In this document: positions 18,301 through 25,798 of the stretch, one piece after another
Layout of the letters: every line of letters starts with the position of its first letter
How positions within the stretch are numbered: position 1 is the first letter of the stretch
NCBI RefSeq assembly: GCF_014641615.1
Contig: NZ_BMIB01000004.1
Coordinates: forward strand, 682,001-746,000
DNA: 64,000 nt
Direction of reading: 5' to 3'
DNA from: Filimonas zeae
Lineage (GTDB): Bacteria > Bacteroidota > Bacteroidia > Chitinophagales > Chitinophagaceae
Program-made: the position numbers and the translations under genes
The notes under the pieces: generated by a model
The model's input: the letters and a program-made list of their open reading frames with translations, nothing else
Told to the model about the DNA's origin: nothing
The model's database searches: none

Positions 18301-18751
18301 CTTTGAGCGTATCGGGCAGCACTACTTTTTCAAACAGCGCTTCCGGGTAGGTAATCACTATTTTTTTATTGCCCCCGGCGGCCAGGCGGGTAAGCGCCTC
18401 GGTACGCAGCATTACGTGCGAACTGTTGAGCAGCCGGAAGTTTTTACGGTTTTTGAACGACGACGGGAAATAAAACAGGTCCAGCGCACTGGTAAGGTTT
18501 TCCAGCGTATTATGGAAATACGCGGCCTCTTCCGCATCTTCCAGCACTACTATATGGTTCAGCGTATTGCTGTTTTCGTGCCCGAAAATGGCAGCGATGA
18601 GAAATTCGGCGCTGCTGCCCTGTAAATTTTTAAGAAAAATGTTTTGCCTGGAGGAACTGTTGGTATCAGTAGCGGCAAAAGCTAGCCTGTCCACCAATTG
18701 TATTAGGTGGGGGGATTGTTTGTACTGATCCAGTAACACACTCAGATTCAT
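15305..18751 (-). CDS. mfd: Transcription-repair coupling factor Mfd
   Basis: The 1,148-residue Mfd is an ATP-driven DNA translocase that removes RNA polymerase stalled at lesions and recruits UvrA. The N-terminal UvrB-like module is at about 1-330. The RNA-polymerase interaction (CarD-like) domain starts around LQPGDFVTHIDHGVGTYSGL near 445. The RecG-like motor has Walker A GDVGFGKTEVA, the DEEQ box (VIDEEQKFGV), TATPIPRTLQ, and QLRGRVGRSNKKAFCYLL. The C-terminal TRCF domain follows. I use the ATG at 18751 and not the in-frame one 10 codons upstream, because a perfect -7 element lies between the two (18761-18768), placing the mRNA start at about 18754. No frameshift seen. Confidence 0.96.
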   Translation of the reverse strand: MNLSVLLDQYKQSPHLIQLVDRLAFAATDTNSSSRQNIFLKNLQGSSAEFLIAAIFGHENSNTLNHIVVLEDAEEAAYFHNTLENLTSALDLFYFPSSFKNRKNFRLLNSSHVMLRTEALTRLAAGGNKKIVITYPEALFEKVVLPDTLKGNIIHIKTNDTLNLEGLMELFVMYGFVRTDFVYEPGQFAVRGGILDIYSFGNDKPYRVELFGNDVDSIRIFDPETQLSERKLLQVSIIPNVETQFETGEKVTLMEFLPENMIVWLKDWDVIKEKINQQEEDLGVFLQRLETAGDAAVIADVQDDEDETKIWKDMSLQDFVPAATIERQMQQRMLVEFGYKPQLATEEIEFNTKPQPAFNRQFDLLIKDLKSHEANGYAIYLFAEQAKQLERLHSIFTDLNTELQFVPVATSIHAGFIDADLKVVCYTDHQIFQRYHKYRVKQAYNKNKAITLKTLRDLQPGDFVTHIDHGVGTYSGLQKIEVAGKMQEAVRILYKDGDILYVNINSLHKISKFTGKEGTAPKVNKLGSEVWSKLKEKTKAKVKEIAFDLIKLYAQRKAQQGFAHAPDNYMQTELEASFVYEDTPDQAKATEDVKRDMEQPAPMDRLVCGDVGFGKTEVAIRAAFKTVVDGKQAAILVPTTILAFQHYKTFSERLKDFPVTVDFVNRFKSAKEKKETFKRLEEGKIDILVGTHGVLGKEVKFKDLGLMVIDEEQKFGVAHKEKLKTLKTNVDCLTLTATPIPRTLQFSLMGARDLSIINTPPPNRQPVQTEIQVFNEDVIRDAIYFETERGGQVFFIHNRVQGLPEMAGLIQALCPDLSISWAHGQMEGDQLEERILDFIDRKYDVLICTNIVESGVDIPNVNTIIINNAHHFGLSDLHQLRGRVGRSNKKAFCYLLAPPMSTLPTDSRKRLQTLEQFSDLGSGFQIAMRDLDIRGAGNMLGGEQTGFMADIGFEMYQKILEEAIKELKRTSFKELFKDEISKQDDYVSDCTIDTDLEILIPDSYVESITERLSLYTRLDNCEKESDLQALHDEMTDRFGPVPPEVEDLFITVRCRWLAVGIGFEKMALKEETLRCYFINKNDSPYFESELFQRIIHYLQTGTNKARLKQSAKNFLLVVDDVKNMEHMHQFLARMHKGVLGKPEPEPEQ

Positions 18752-18760
18752 AACGCGGTG

Positions 18761-18768
18761 CAAAGGTA
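18761..18768 (-). promoter_or_regulatory. mfd -7 promoter element, near-leaderless spacing
   Basis: TACCTTTG on the minus strand fits TAnnTTTG. Nine bases separate it from the ATG at 18751, predicting a leader of about 3 bases and excluding the upstream ATG at 18781 as the start. Confidence 0.6.
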
Positions 18769-18854
18769 AGCCTTTCACCAAAACGGTACTTGCCCCATAG
18801 CAACTCCTGTGTTAGCATAATGATAATTCACCGGAAAGCGACCCCAAAAGGGAG

Positions 18855-18951
18855 GATAACCCAGTGATAACCCAGTGATGACCCAGTGATAATCCAGTCT
18901 ATAAGTAACTGGGTTATCTCCGGCTTATGTCTGGCTCACCACCGGCTTATC
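18855..18951. repeat. Array of 11-bp repeats arranged as a large inverted repeat
   Basis: Four direct 11-bp units (GATAACCCAGT, GATAACCCAGT, GATGACCCAGT, GATAATCCAGT; 18855-18898) are followed by a 9-base spacer. Four units in the opposite orientation come next (ACTGGGTTATC, TCCGGCTTATG, TCTGGCTCACC, ACCGGCTTATC; 18908-18951). The inner pair matches except for one G-T wobble and the outermost pair matches at 9 of 11 positions. The last units overlap the stop and final codons of the membrane-protein gene. As RNA it would form a long imperfect hairpin. Confidence 0.85.
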
Positions 18952-19586
18952 CTTTCCTTTTTCAACACCAGGAGGTGGGATAACAGTATCAGAGGCACCA
19001 CTATAGCAGGGAGTAAGGTATAGGGAAACAGGAGAATGGCACGGTTGGGCTGTTCAAAAGCCAGTAGTTGAATGGGGGAAGGTGCCGATATAATGGCGAT
19101 AACTACTATTACAATAAGTAGTACCATTGCTGCCACATTCCATGCCAGAAAAAGCCGGTGTGGAAGGGCTTTACCGCTGAATATCAGGTACAAAGCAAGC
19201 AGCAATGCCGAAATACCGGAAAGTATATCCAGATTATAGCCGGCAAAAGTCATAGACCGGGGCACCGCCCCCTCTAAAAACAGGCGGTACAGCACATATT
19301 CTACCGGAATGCGTACTACATGCACCCATAAAAGCTGCCGGGCAGTTACATCACGCCTCCGCAGCAGCCTGTAGAAATACACAACGGCAATAACTGCCGG
19401 TACCAGTACTACCAGCATGCGGGGTGGTGGTGCAGTTGTCTGCTGAAAAAAGCCTTTCCACGATAGCCCTGCTATTACCACAGCCCAGCCGGAAAAAAAC
19501 ACAGCAACCTGCCTGTTGTTACCCGAGGCACGGAAAAACAATACTATTGCAGCAACGGTAGTGAGTATAAAAAGCAGTGGAAGCAT
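18936..19586 (-). CDS. Multi-pass membrane protein of unknown function
   Basis: A 216-residue, very hydrophobic protein with six or seven predicted membrane helices (about 2-18, 28-44, 57-75, 125-143, 150-172, 187-207) and short loops. A cluster RLLRRRD near residues 73-79 suggests a cytoplasmic loop. I do not recognise the family. The ATG at 19586 lies 69 bases past the stop of a Crp/Fnr regulator on the same strand, a common pairing in Bacteroidota where the regulator controls its small membrane neighbour. The last codons (ISRW and the stop) are written inside the 11-bp repeat array, so the original C-terminus may have been altered by repeat expansion. Confidence 0.75.
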   Translation of the reverse strand: MLPLLFILTTVAAIVLFFRASGNNRQVAVFFSGWAVVIAGLSWKGFFQQTTAPPPRMLVVLVPAVIAVVYFYRLLRRRDVTARQLLWVHVVRIPVEYVLYRLFLEGAVPRSMTFAGYNLDILSGISALLLALYLIFSGKALPHRLFLAWNVAAMVLLIVIVVIAIISAPSPIQLLAFEQPNRAILLFPYTLLPAIVVPLILLSHLLVLKKERISRW

Positions 19587-19654
19587 GATGCGGCATTTGC
19601 ATCAAAACTAGCCCGCACGGCAATGGCAAATACTGCCATAAGACAGGAAATAAC

Positions 19655-20242
19655 TCAGGAAGATTCCTTTGCCAGTTCACGACGGATACGGCTGAGGGAA
19701 GTATCTGTAATGCCCAGGTAGGTAGCCATATGTTTTACGGGTACGTTTTGTACCAGTAAAGGTTTCTCTTGCAGCAGCTTTTTATAGCGCGCCGCAGCAT
19801 TATCTGCAATAAGGCCTATACTATGGCTTTTCAACGTAAAATAGCTGGCGGCAAAATTGGTTCTGCCATGTTCCCGAAAGGTTTCAATGCCGTGGAAAAG
19901 CTCCTGAAAATGCAGATACTCCAGCTGCCAGCACTGGCAGGCAGTAAGCGCCTGTATGTTTTCCCGTGTAGGTTGTTGCAGGAAAAAGGATGACCAGTCC
20001 ATTACAATATCACCGGGTCCATAAAAATGGGTGGTGATATCATTTCCGGCAGCATCTGTTACGTAAGACCGGGCAAAGCCACTTTCCAACAACCAGTATT
20101 GTGTAGCGGTTTTTCCTTCCCGTAACAGGTAATCGTTTCTGGAAAACTGTACCGGCTTAAAGCGATTTACCACCGCGTCCTGTTCTGCTGCGGTAAACTT
20201 TGGGCGGGGAAACAGGGTGGTTAGAAAATGGTGTTGCTCCAT
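19655..20242 (-). CDS. Crp/Fnr-family transcriptional regulator
   Basis: A 195-residue protein with a cyclic-nucleotide-binding-like beta-barrel at about 20-115 (NDYLLREGKTATQYWLLESG, DITTHFYGPGDIV) and a C-terminal helix-turn-helix (VPVKHMATYLGITDTSLSRIRREL, about 168-191). The barrel lacks the conserved cAMP-contact RxS signature, as is normal for the many Bacteroidota members, whose ligands are unknown. There is no FNR-type cysteine cluster. It lies directly upstream of the small membrane-protein gene and just after the glyS terminator, so it should start its own transcript. Confidence 0.9.
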   Translation of the reverse strand: MEQHHFLTTLFPRPKFTAAEQDAVVNRFKPVQFSRNDYLLREGKTATQYWLLESGFARSYVTDAAGNDITTHFYGPGDIVMDWSSFFLQQPTRENIQALTACQCWQLEYLHFQELFHGIETFREHGRTNFAASYFTLKSHSIGLIADNAAARYKKLLQEKPLLVQNVPVKHMATYLGITDTSLSRIRRELAKESS

Positions 20243-20251
20243 AATACAGAA

Positions 20252-20286
20252 ACAAAAAGGGCCAACACGCTGGTTGACCCTTTTGT
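20252..20286 (-). terminator. glyS terminator
   Basis: ACAAAAAGGGCCAAC and GTTGACCCTTTTGT form a stem with a 6-base loop, right after the glyS stop on the minus strand. The A/T ends of the stem provide the U-tract. Confidence 0.75.
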
Positions 20287-20288
20287 AT

Positions 20289-21758
20289 TTATTTTTCTAT
20301 TGCCTGGGTAACAATCTCTCTCACTTTAGACAGGGGCACACGTTCCTGTGTCATGCTGTCGCGGTGGCGGATGGTTACGGTTTGATCTTCTTTGGTTTGA
20401 TGGTCGATGGTAACACAGAAAGGAGTACCAATCGCATCCTGTCTGCGGTAGCGTTTGCCAATGGCATCTTTCTCTTCGTAGAAGCATTTAAATTGTTGCT
20501 TACATTCGTTCATCAACTCTTTAGCTATCTCAGGCAGACCGTCTTTTTTAGTCAATGGCAGAATAGCCAGTTTTACCGGAGCCAGTTTAGCAGGAATATG
20601 TAATACCACGCGGCTGTCTGCGGAGCCATCTTCTTTGGTAAGCGTTTCTTCTTCGTAAGAGTTAGATAGTATCAGCAGGAACATACGATCCAGACCGATA
20701 GAGGTTTCAATTACGTAAGGAATATAGTTGCCGTAAGGTTTGCCTTCCTCATTCAGATCGTTATCGAAGTATTGCTGCTTTTTACGGCTGAACTTCTCGT
20801 GTTGAGAAAGATCGAAGTCGCCACGGGAGTGAATACCTTCTACCTCTTTAAAGCCGATCGGGAATTCAAATTCAATATCACACGCTTCTTTGGCGTAGTG
20901 TGCCAGTTTCACGTGATCGTGGTAACGGTATTTGGAAGCCTCCAGGCCTAAAGACAGGTGCCACTGTAAACGGGCTTCTTTCCAGAACTTATACCACTCG
21001 CCTTCTGTGCCAGGACGCACGAAGAACTGCATTTCCATCTGCTCAAATTCGCGCATACGGAAGATGAACTGACGGGCTACAATTTCGTTACGGAAAGCCT
21101 TACCTGTTTGTGCAATACCAAAAGGTATTTTCATACGTGCAGTCTTCTGCACGTTCAGGAAGTTTACAAAAATACCCTGTGCCGTTTCCGGACGCAGGTA
21201 AATAGTATCAGCTTCTTCTGCTACAGAACCCACTTTGGTATCAAACATCAGGTTAAACTGACGGATTTCGGTCCAGTTGGCAGTGCCGCTTACACTACAA
21301 ACAATTTTAAACTCTTCAATCAGCTTTTTAACGGCGGCGTAATCCTGCTCTTTATCCAGGGTACGCTCCATTTCAGCCAGCAGTGCAGCAGCTTCCTGCT
21401 CTTTACCGGCTTCTTTCAGCTTATCCGCATGCGCTTCAATCAAATGATCTACGCGGTAGCGTTTTTTGCTGTCTTTATTGTCAATCATCGGGTCGCTGAA
21501 ATTATCAACGTGGCCGCTCGCTTTCCAGGTGGTAGGGTGCATAAAAATAGCCGCATCAATACCCACGATATTCTCGTGCAGCTGCGTCATGCTTTTCCAC
21601 CAGTAGTCGCGGATGTTCTTTTTTAATTCACTTCCGTACGGACCATAATCATACACGGCGCTTAAACCATCATAAATTTCACTGCTTGGAAACACAAAGC
21701 CATATTCTTTAGCGTGCGAAATAATCGCCTGGAATTTATTGTCCTGTATACTGCTCAT
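20289..21758 (-). CDS. glyS: Glycyl-tRNA synthetase, class II homodimeric type
   Basis: This 489-residue enzyme charges tRNA-Gly with glycine in the cytoplasm. It is the single-chain (alpha2, GlyQS-type) form, seen from KEYGFVFPSSEIYDGLSAVYDYGP at the N-terminus, the motif 2 region FRNEIVARQFIFRMREFEQMEMQFF (about 222-246), motif 3 ETSIGLDRMFL near 352-362, and the anticodon-binding domain at the C-terminus with LAILPLTKK. A 60-residue charged insertion near 100-160 is typical of this form. A perfect -7 element 7 bases before the ATG predicts a nearly leaderless mRNA. The next gene downstream starts its own transcript behind a terminator. Confidence 0.97.
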   Translation of the reverse strand: MSSIQDNKFQAIISHAKEYGFVFPSSEIYDGLSAVYDYGPYGSELKKNIRDYWWKSMTQLHENIVGIDAAIFMHPTTWKASGHVDNFSDPMIDNKDSKKRYRVDHLIEAHADKLKEAGKEQEAAALLAEMERTLDKEQDYAAVKKLIEEFKIVCSVSGTANWTEIRQFNLMFDTKVGSVAEEADTIYLRPETAQGIFVNFLNVQKTARMKIPFGIAQTGKAFRNEIVARQFIFRMREFEQMEMQFFVRPGTEGEWYKFWKEARLQWHLSLGLEASKYRYHDHVKLAHYAKEACDIEFEFPIGFKEVEGIHSRGDFDLSQHEKFSRKKQQYFDNDLNEEGKPYGNYIPYVIETSIGLDRMFLLILSNSYEEETLTKEDGSADSRVVLHIPAKLAPVKLAILPLTKKDGLPEIAKELMNECKQQFKCFYEEKDAIGKRYRRQDAIGTPFCVTIDHQTKEDQTVTIRHRDSMTQERVPLSKVREIVTQAIEK

Positions 21759-21765
21759 AGTGCGG

Positions 21766-21773
21766 CAAAGATA
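21766..21773 (-). promoter_or_regulatory. glyS -7 promoter element, leaderless spacing
   Basis: TATCTTTG on the minus strand fits TAnnTTTG. The predicted transcription start is about one base ahead of the glyS ATG at 21758. Confidence 0.6.
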
Positions 21774-21931
21774 GGGGGTGAAAAGATTTATTGTTATGGA
21801 AACAACGAAGGATTACAGGGAATACCCGGTACTAACATTTGTTTGTTGACAAGACTTAAAATATCAGCATAAACCTTCATATGACCGTTTTAAGGGCCAT
21901 CAAGTTACACAATAATATATATAAACAGGTG

Positions 21932-22894
21932 CTACGAAGTGGCAGTGGGAAGTTCTTTGTGTACCGGAGCAGGCTGTTCGGCTATCGATGCTTTGCTTTC
22001 CTCTTCTACCTGTACCAGAAAAACAGCATATTCGTTAGGATATATCTCCCGCCCCTTCATGCACGCGTGTACACGGGTGTAAGCTGCGCCAAAGTAAAGA
22101 ATGGCAGAAGAGTAGTACACCCACAGCAGAATAATAACCATAGAGCCTGCGGCACCATATGCACCACTTACATTGCTTTTGCTGAGATAAAAGCTGATTC
22201 CAAACTTACCTAACATAAATAAAAACGCAGTAGCCAGCGCACCTTTCCATACATCTTTCCACTGCACACGGGCGTCCGGAAGAATTTTGAAGATGCCGGC
22301 GAACAGGAAAGTAATGATAAAAAAAGTAACGGCGTAGTTAATGATATAGGCTACAAATACCTGTATCTCCGGAAAATGGCTCATTAACCGGGTAGAAAGC
22401 GCATCCATAATAGCGTTTACCAGCAACGATACCAGCAGCACAAACCCCAAACCTACTATCATAGAAAAGCTGAGTAACCGGTTTAGCACAAACTTCAGTA
22501 ACCCCTGCCCTTTTTTGGGTTTGGCCTTGAGTCGCCAGATAGAATTAATAGAGTCCTGTATTTCGGTAAACACACCGGTAGCAGCAAAAATCAGCGATAC
22601 CACACCTATTACAGAAGCCCACGAAATATCATTAGAAACAGTCGCATTTTTCAAAATTTCCTGAATCTGTGCTGCGGCGCTGGCACCCACAAAATCATTA
22701 ATTTGTCCATAAATAGACCCCTCAATAGCTTCCCGGCCGTAAAAAACATCACATAAAGTGATAATCACAATCAACATAGGCCCGATGGCGAATACCGTGT
22801 AGTAGGCCAGCGCCGCACTCATCCGCAGCACTTTGTACTCCATAAAGTCGTTAAACGTTTGCATCAGCATCTTGCCTATGTTGCGTATTTTCAT
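21932..22894 (-). CDS. YihY/virulence factor BrkB family inner-membrane protein
   Basis: A 320-residue protein with six membrane helices. It carries the YihY family features: a start helix with SAALAYYTVFAIGPMLIVII (about 26-45), an extracytoplasmic stretch with ATGVFTEIQDSINSIW (about 106-121), and the C-terminal YGAAGSMVIILLWVYYSSAILYFGAAYTRV block (about 244-275). The family was once misannotated as ribonuclease BN; its true role is not settled. The last 45 residues are a soluble Glu/Ala-rich tail. It follows the MazG-like gene by 18 bases and is probably the third gene of a dtd-mazG-yihY unit. Confidence 0.93.
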   Translation of the reverse strand: MKIRNIGKMLMQTFNDFMEYKVLRMSAALAYYTVFAIGPMLIVIITLCDVFYGREAIEGSIYGQINDFVGASAAAQIQEILKNATVSNDISWASVIGVVSLIFAATGVFTEIQDSINSIWRLKAKPKKGQGLLKFVLNRLLSFSMIVGLGFVLLVSLLVNAIMDALSTRLMSHFPEIQVFVAYIINYAVTFFIITFLFAGIFKILPDARVQWKDVWKGALATAFLFMLGKFGISFYLSKSNVSGAYGAAGSMVIILLWVYYSSAILYFGAAYTRVHACMKGREIYPNEYAVFLVQVEEESKASIAEQPAPVHKELPTATS

Positions 22895-22912
22895 AGTGTC
22901 CTTTTTTATGCG

Positions 22913-23239
22913 TTAGTGTAGTTTTTCATTGTTCTTGTGCCTGTCAATATCCCGTATGTTCTTCTTCTCAAAATTCTTCTGTAACGCTTCGGTCAGGTTT
23001 ACCCCCGTTTGGTTGGCCAGGCAAAGCAATACCCACAATACGTCGGCCATTTCATCTCCCAGCTCCCGGTATTTATCAGAAGCCTTAAAAGATTGCTCCC
23101 CATAGGTACGAACCATTAACCGGCTCAACTCTCCCACTTCTTCCATTAATATGCCAAGATTGGTAAGCTCGTTAAAGTAGCGCACGCCTACTGTTTTTAT
23201 CCATTCATCTACCCGTAACTGTGCGTTTTCAATCGTCAT
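22913..23239 (-). CDS. MazG-like nucleotide pyrophosphohydrolase
   Basis: A 108-residue all-alpha NTP pyrophosphatase of the MazG-like superfamily, which hydrolyses (often non-canonical) NTPs to NMP and pyrophosphate using Mg ions. The metal-binding residues are in EEVGEL (helix 2) and DEMADVLW (helix 3). The ATG at 23239 is used because it lies one base after the dtd stop (TAA, one base, ATG); the longer frame would run into dtd. Single-domain proteins of this size are usual. The exact substrate cannot be told. Coupling with dtd suggests a house-cleaning unit. Confidence 0.88.
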   Translation of the reverse strand: MTIENAQLRVDEWIKTVGVRYFNELTNLGILMEEVGELSRLMVRTYGEQSFKASDKYRELGDEMADVLWVLLCLANQTGVNLTEALQKNFEKKNIRDIDRHKNNEKLH

Positions 23240-23240
23240 G

Positions 23241-23693
23241 TTATTCCTTGTTTTTGGTATCAATAATAATAGTAACCGGCCCATCGTTCAGCAACTGCAC
23301 CTTCATATCTGCGCCAAATACGCCGGTTTGAATGGGTTTACCCAGGTCGGCCGTTACCTGCTGAATCATTTTTTCGTAGGCGGGAATGGCAAAAGCTGGC
23401 TTACTGGCTTTAATGTAAGAGGGACGGTTGCCTTTTTTAGTGCTGGCATGCAGGGTAAACTGGCTTACCAGTAATATATCCCCACCACAGTCTTTTACAC
23501 TCAGGTTCATTACCCCGGCTTCGTCACCAAAAATGCGCAGGTTCACCAACTTGCTGCTCAGCCAGGCAACGTCTTCATCCGTATCCGCATCTTCAATGCC
23601 TACCAATACCAACAGGCCTTTTGCAATACTGCCGCTCACTGTACCGTCTATAGTTACAGAAGCTTCCGTAACCCTTTGTATTACCGCTCTCAT
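23241..23693 (-). CDS. dtd: D-aminoacyl-tRNA deacylase
   Basis: A 150-residue enzyme that removes D-amino acids (and glycine misloaded on tRNA-Ala) from tRNAs. It starts MRAVIQRVTEASVTIDG, carries the catalytic SQFTL motif (about residue 80) and the NDGPVT motif near 137, the cross-subunit proofreading pair of the DTD fold. The frame stays open for 170 codons upstream, but that part is antisense to the ArfB-like gene and is not real. The start is 27 bases from the divergent ArfB-like gene, leaving almost no room for two promoters. It is first in a likely three-gene unit with the MazG-like and YihY genes. Confidence 0.96.
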   Translation of the reverse strand: MRAVIQRVTEASVTIDGTVSGSIAKGLLVLVGIEDADTDEDVAWLSSKLVNLRIFGDEAGVMNLSVKDCGGDILLVSQFTLHASTKKGNRPSYIKASKPAFAIPAYEKMIQQVTADLGKPIQTGVFGADMKVQLLNDGPVTIIIDTKNKE

Positions 23694-23720
23694 TGTTTTT
23701 GTTTCTACCTTTATAGCATT

Positions 23721-24128
23721 ATGAAGATAGATATTACGCCTGAAATTGCGTTTCAGACAGCACGAAGCGGCGGTAAGGGCGGTCAGAATGTAAACAAGGT
23801 GGAAACGATGGTGGAAGGCCGCTGGCTGGTACAGGCATCGGCCCTGGTAACCGATGAACAAAAAGCACTGATACAGGAAAAACTGGCTAACCGTATTACC
23901 GGCGAGGGCCACCTGCTGGTAAAATCGCAGGCGAAAAGAACCCAGTTGGGTAACAAGGAGGAAGTAGTTCTGAAAATGAATATACTGGTAAATGAGGCCG
24001 TTCAGAAAAAGAAAACCCGTTTGGCCAGCCGTATGCCCAGGGCGGTAAAAGAAAGACGGCTGGAATCGAAAAAGCTGTCGGGAATAAAAAAAGAAAGCCG
24101 CCGGAAGATAAGCCGGAACGATTATTAA
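23721..24128 (+). CDS. arfB: ArfB-type peptidyl-tRNA hydrolase (ribosome rescue)
   Basis: A 135-residue protein of the RF-1 domain family without codon-recognition domains. It has GGKGGQNVNKVET near residues 16-28, whose GGQ triggers peptidyl-tRNA hydrolysis, followed by a basic C-terminal tail (KERRLESKKLSGIKKESRRK) that in ArfB/YaeJ threads into the empty mRNA channel of stalled ribosomes. The ATG at 23721 is chosen because the preceding codons of the open frame are antisense to dtd. It is divergent from dtd with a 27-base gap. The symbol is by function and domain layout. Confidence 0.9.
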   Translation: MKIDITPEIAFQTARSGGKGGQNVNKVETMVEGRWLVQASALVTDEQKALIQEKLANRITGEGHLLVKSQAKRTQLGNKEEVVLKMNILVNEAVQKKKTRLASRMPRAVKERRLESKKLSGIKKESRRKISRNDY

Positions 24129-24184
24129 CGTTATGGAACGGAAAAGCCTGTAACAGCAGGCAATATGCTTCAGGGGCTTTCCTG

Positions 24185-24192
24185 TATTTTTG
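24185..24192 (+). promoter_or_regulatory. Promoter -7 element of flippase gene
   Basis: TATTTTTG fits TAnnTTTG. It predicts a start near 24199, leaving about 13 bases before the TTG start codon of the flippase, and supports that start. Confidence 0.55.
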
Positions 24193-24211
24193 TTGCTAAA
24201 CATTCGGGGAA

Positions 24212-25711
24212 TTGAGTAGTATTAAAAAATTAGCGGGTCAGACAATATGGTATGGAGTAAGCTCTATGGCTTCCAGGTTTTTGACTTACCTGCTGACTCC
24301 CTATCTGACCGGAAAATTAAGCGTGGCCCTGTATGGGGATATGAGCCTGGTATACGCCGCTATTCCATTCTTAAACGTCATTTTTACCTACGGCCTGGAA
24401 ACCGCCTTTTTCCGCTATGCCCAGAAAGAAGGCAAACCGGATGAGGTATATAATACTTTAATGATGTCCATGCTGGTGAGTACGGTAATACTCTCTGCAT
24501 TGCTGCTGCTGAATGCAGGGCATCTGGCGCAGTTGCTGCGCATGGAAGAACATCCGGAATACCTGAGATGGTGTACCTATATTATTGCACTGGACGCACT
24601 GGCTACACTACCTTTTGCCCGTTTGCGGCAGGAAGGCCGCCCGGTTCGTTATGCCGTTATACGCATTACGGGGGTGCTGGTAAATATTGGCATGGTGTAC
24701 TTTTTTTTGAGCGTATGCCCGCGCCTGGTAAGCCAGCCCGGTGGTTCGTTTGTATCGCTTTTCTTCCGGCCCGACAATGGGGTTGGCTACATTATCATCG
24801 CCAACCTTATACAAGCCGCTGTAACCTTGGTGATGCTGTACAAACAGCTGGCGCAGTTTAAATTTTCCTTCAATGCCCGTTTGTGGAAGGAGATTATGAT
24901 TTACTCACTGCCACTGACTGTAGCCGGTTTTGGAGGTATGATTAACGAAACCTTCGACCGTATTATGCTTAACTGGTGGGCGCCCGGCAGCACAGAACTG
25001 GCGGCCAAAGTGCAGGTAGGTATTTACAGCGCCAACTACAAACTATCTATCCTTATCACGCTGTTTATTACTGCTTTCCGCATGGGGGCTGAGCCGTTCT
25101 TTTTTAAACAGGCCGGTGAAGGCAATGCCCCGCGTACCTACGCCCGCATCATGAAGTTTTTTGTAATTACCATTACCCTCATGTTTCTGTTTGTGGCGTT
25201 GTACCTGGATATCTGGAAGCATTTTATCAGAAACAAGGATATGTGGGTGGGCCTGAAAGTAGTGCCCATTCTGCTGTTTGCCAATATGTTCCTGGGTATT
25301 TATTACAACCTCAGCATCTGGTATAAACTATCGGGCCGCACCATGGCAGGGGCCTGGATTACCCTTATAGGGGCAGCGGTTACCCTGGCCATCAATGCCG
25401 CTTTTATTCCTTTCTTCAGTTATATGGCCTGCGCATGGGCTACCTGTCTGTGTTACGGTACCATGATGGTTATTTCGTTTATCTGGGGCCAGAAAGCCTA
25501 TCCGGTGCCTTATGCCTGGAAAAAACTGGTGGCCTATATGGTAATTGTGCTGGTATTGTTTCTGATACATAAAGGCCTCACTTTGCTATGGTCGTCTACC
25601 ATTTTCAGCCTGGTATTGGCTACGCTTTTTATGGGCGCTTACGCCTTGTTTATCATTAAAATAGAGCGGAAAGAGTTCGGTAAACTGCCGGTTATAGGTA
25701 AATACATCTAA
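24212..25711 (+). CDS. Polysaccharide/lipid-linked oligosaccharide flippase (Wzx/MurJ-like)
   Basis: A 499-residue inner-membrane protein with about 12-14 helices. It belongs to the MOP (MATE/Wzx) superfamily: it begins SSIKKLAGQTIWYGVSSM with an amphipathic first helix, then YLLTPYLTGKLSVALYGDMSLVYA, and has the paired six-helix layout. Such proteins flip lipid-linked sugars across the inner membrane for surface polysaccharide. The start codon is TTG at 24212; the N-terminal sequence after it matches the family and a -7 element sits just upstream, while the first ATG would remove most of helix 1. No glycosyltransferases are next to it, so the substrate is unknown. Confidence 0.88.
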   Translation: MSSIKKLAGQTIWYGVSSMASRFLTYLLTPYLTGKLSVALYGDMSLVYAAIPFLNVIFTYGLETAFFRYAQKEGKPDEVYNTLMMSMLVSTVILSALLLLNAGHLAQLLRMEEHPEYLRWCTYIIALDALATLPFARLRQEGRPVRYAVIRITGVLVNIGMVYFFLSVCPRLVSQPGGSFVSLFFRPDNGVGYIIIANLIQAAVTLVMLYKQLAQFKFSFNARLWKEIMIYSLPLTVAGFGGMINETFDRIMLNWWAPGSTELAAKVQVGIYSANYKLSILITLFITAFRMGAEPFFFKQAGEGNAPRTYARIMKFFVITITLMFLFVALYLDIWKHFIRNKDMWVGLKVVPILLFANMFLGIYYNLSIWYKLSGRTMAGAWITLIGAAVTLAINAAFIPFFSYMACAWATCLCYGTMMVISFIWGQKAYPVPYAWKKLVAYMVIVLVLFLIHKGLTLLWSSTIFSLVLATLFMGAYALFIIKIERKEFGKLPVIGKYI

Positions 25712-25798
25712 TCCCGTGGCATATAATTTGAATTCCTCTGTGAACAGGTAGGTTTTACCTATATTCATGCCCGTAAAACGGACAAAAACAGAGAACGG

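Noticed and set aside
18855..18951. Tandem repeats that might be read as a CRISPR array
   Set aside because: Units are 11 bp, directly adjacent with no spacers, and present in both orientations; no cas genes anywhere in the window.
23694..24203. Long upstream extension of the dtd frame (about 170 codons)
   Set aside because: It is antisense to the ArfB-like gene, and the dtd family start is at 23693.
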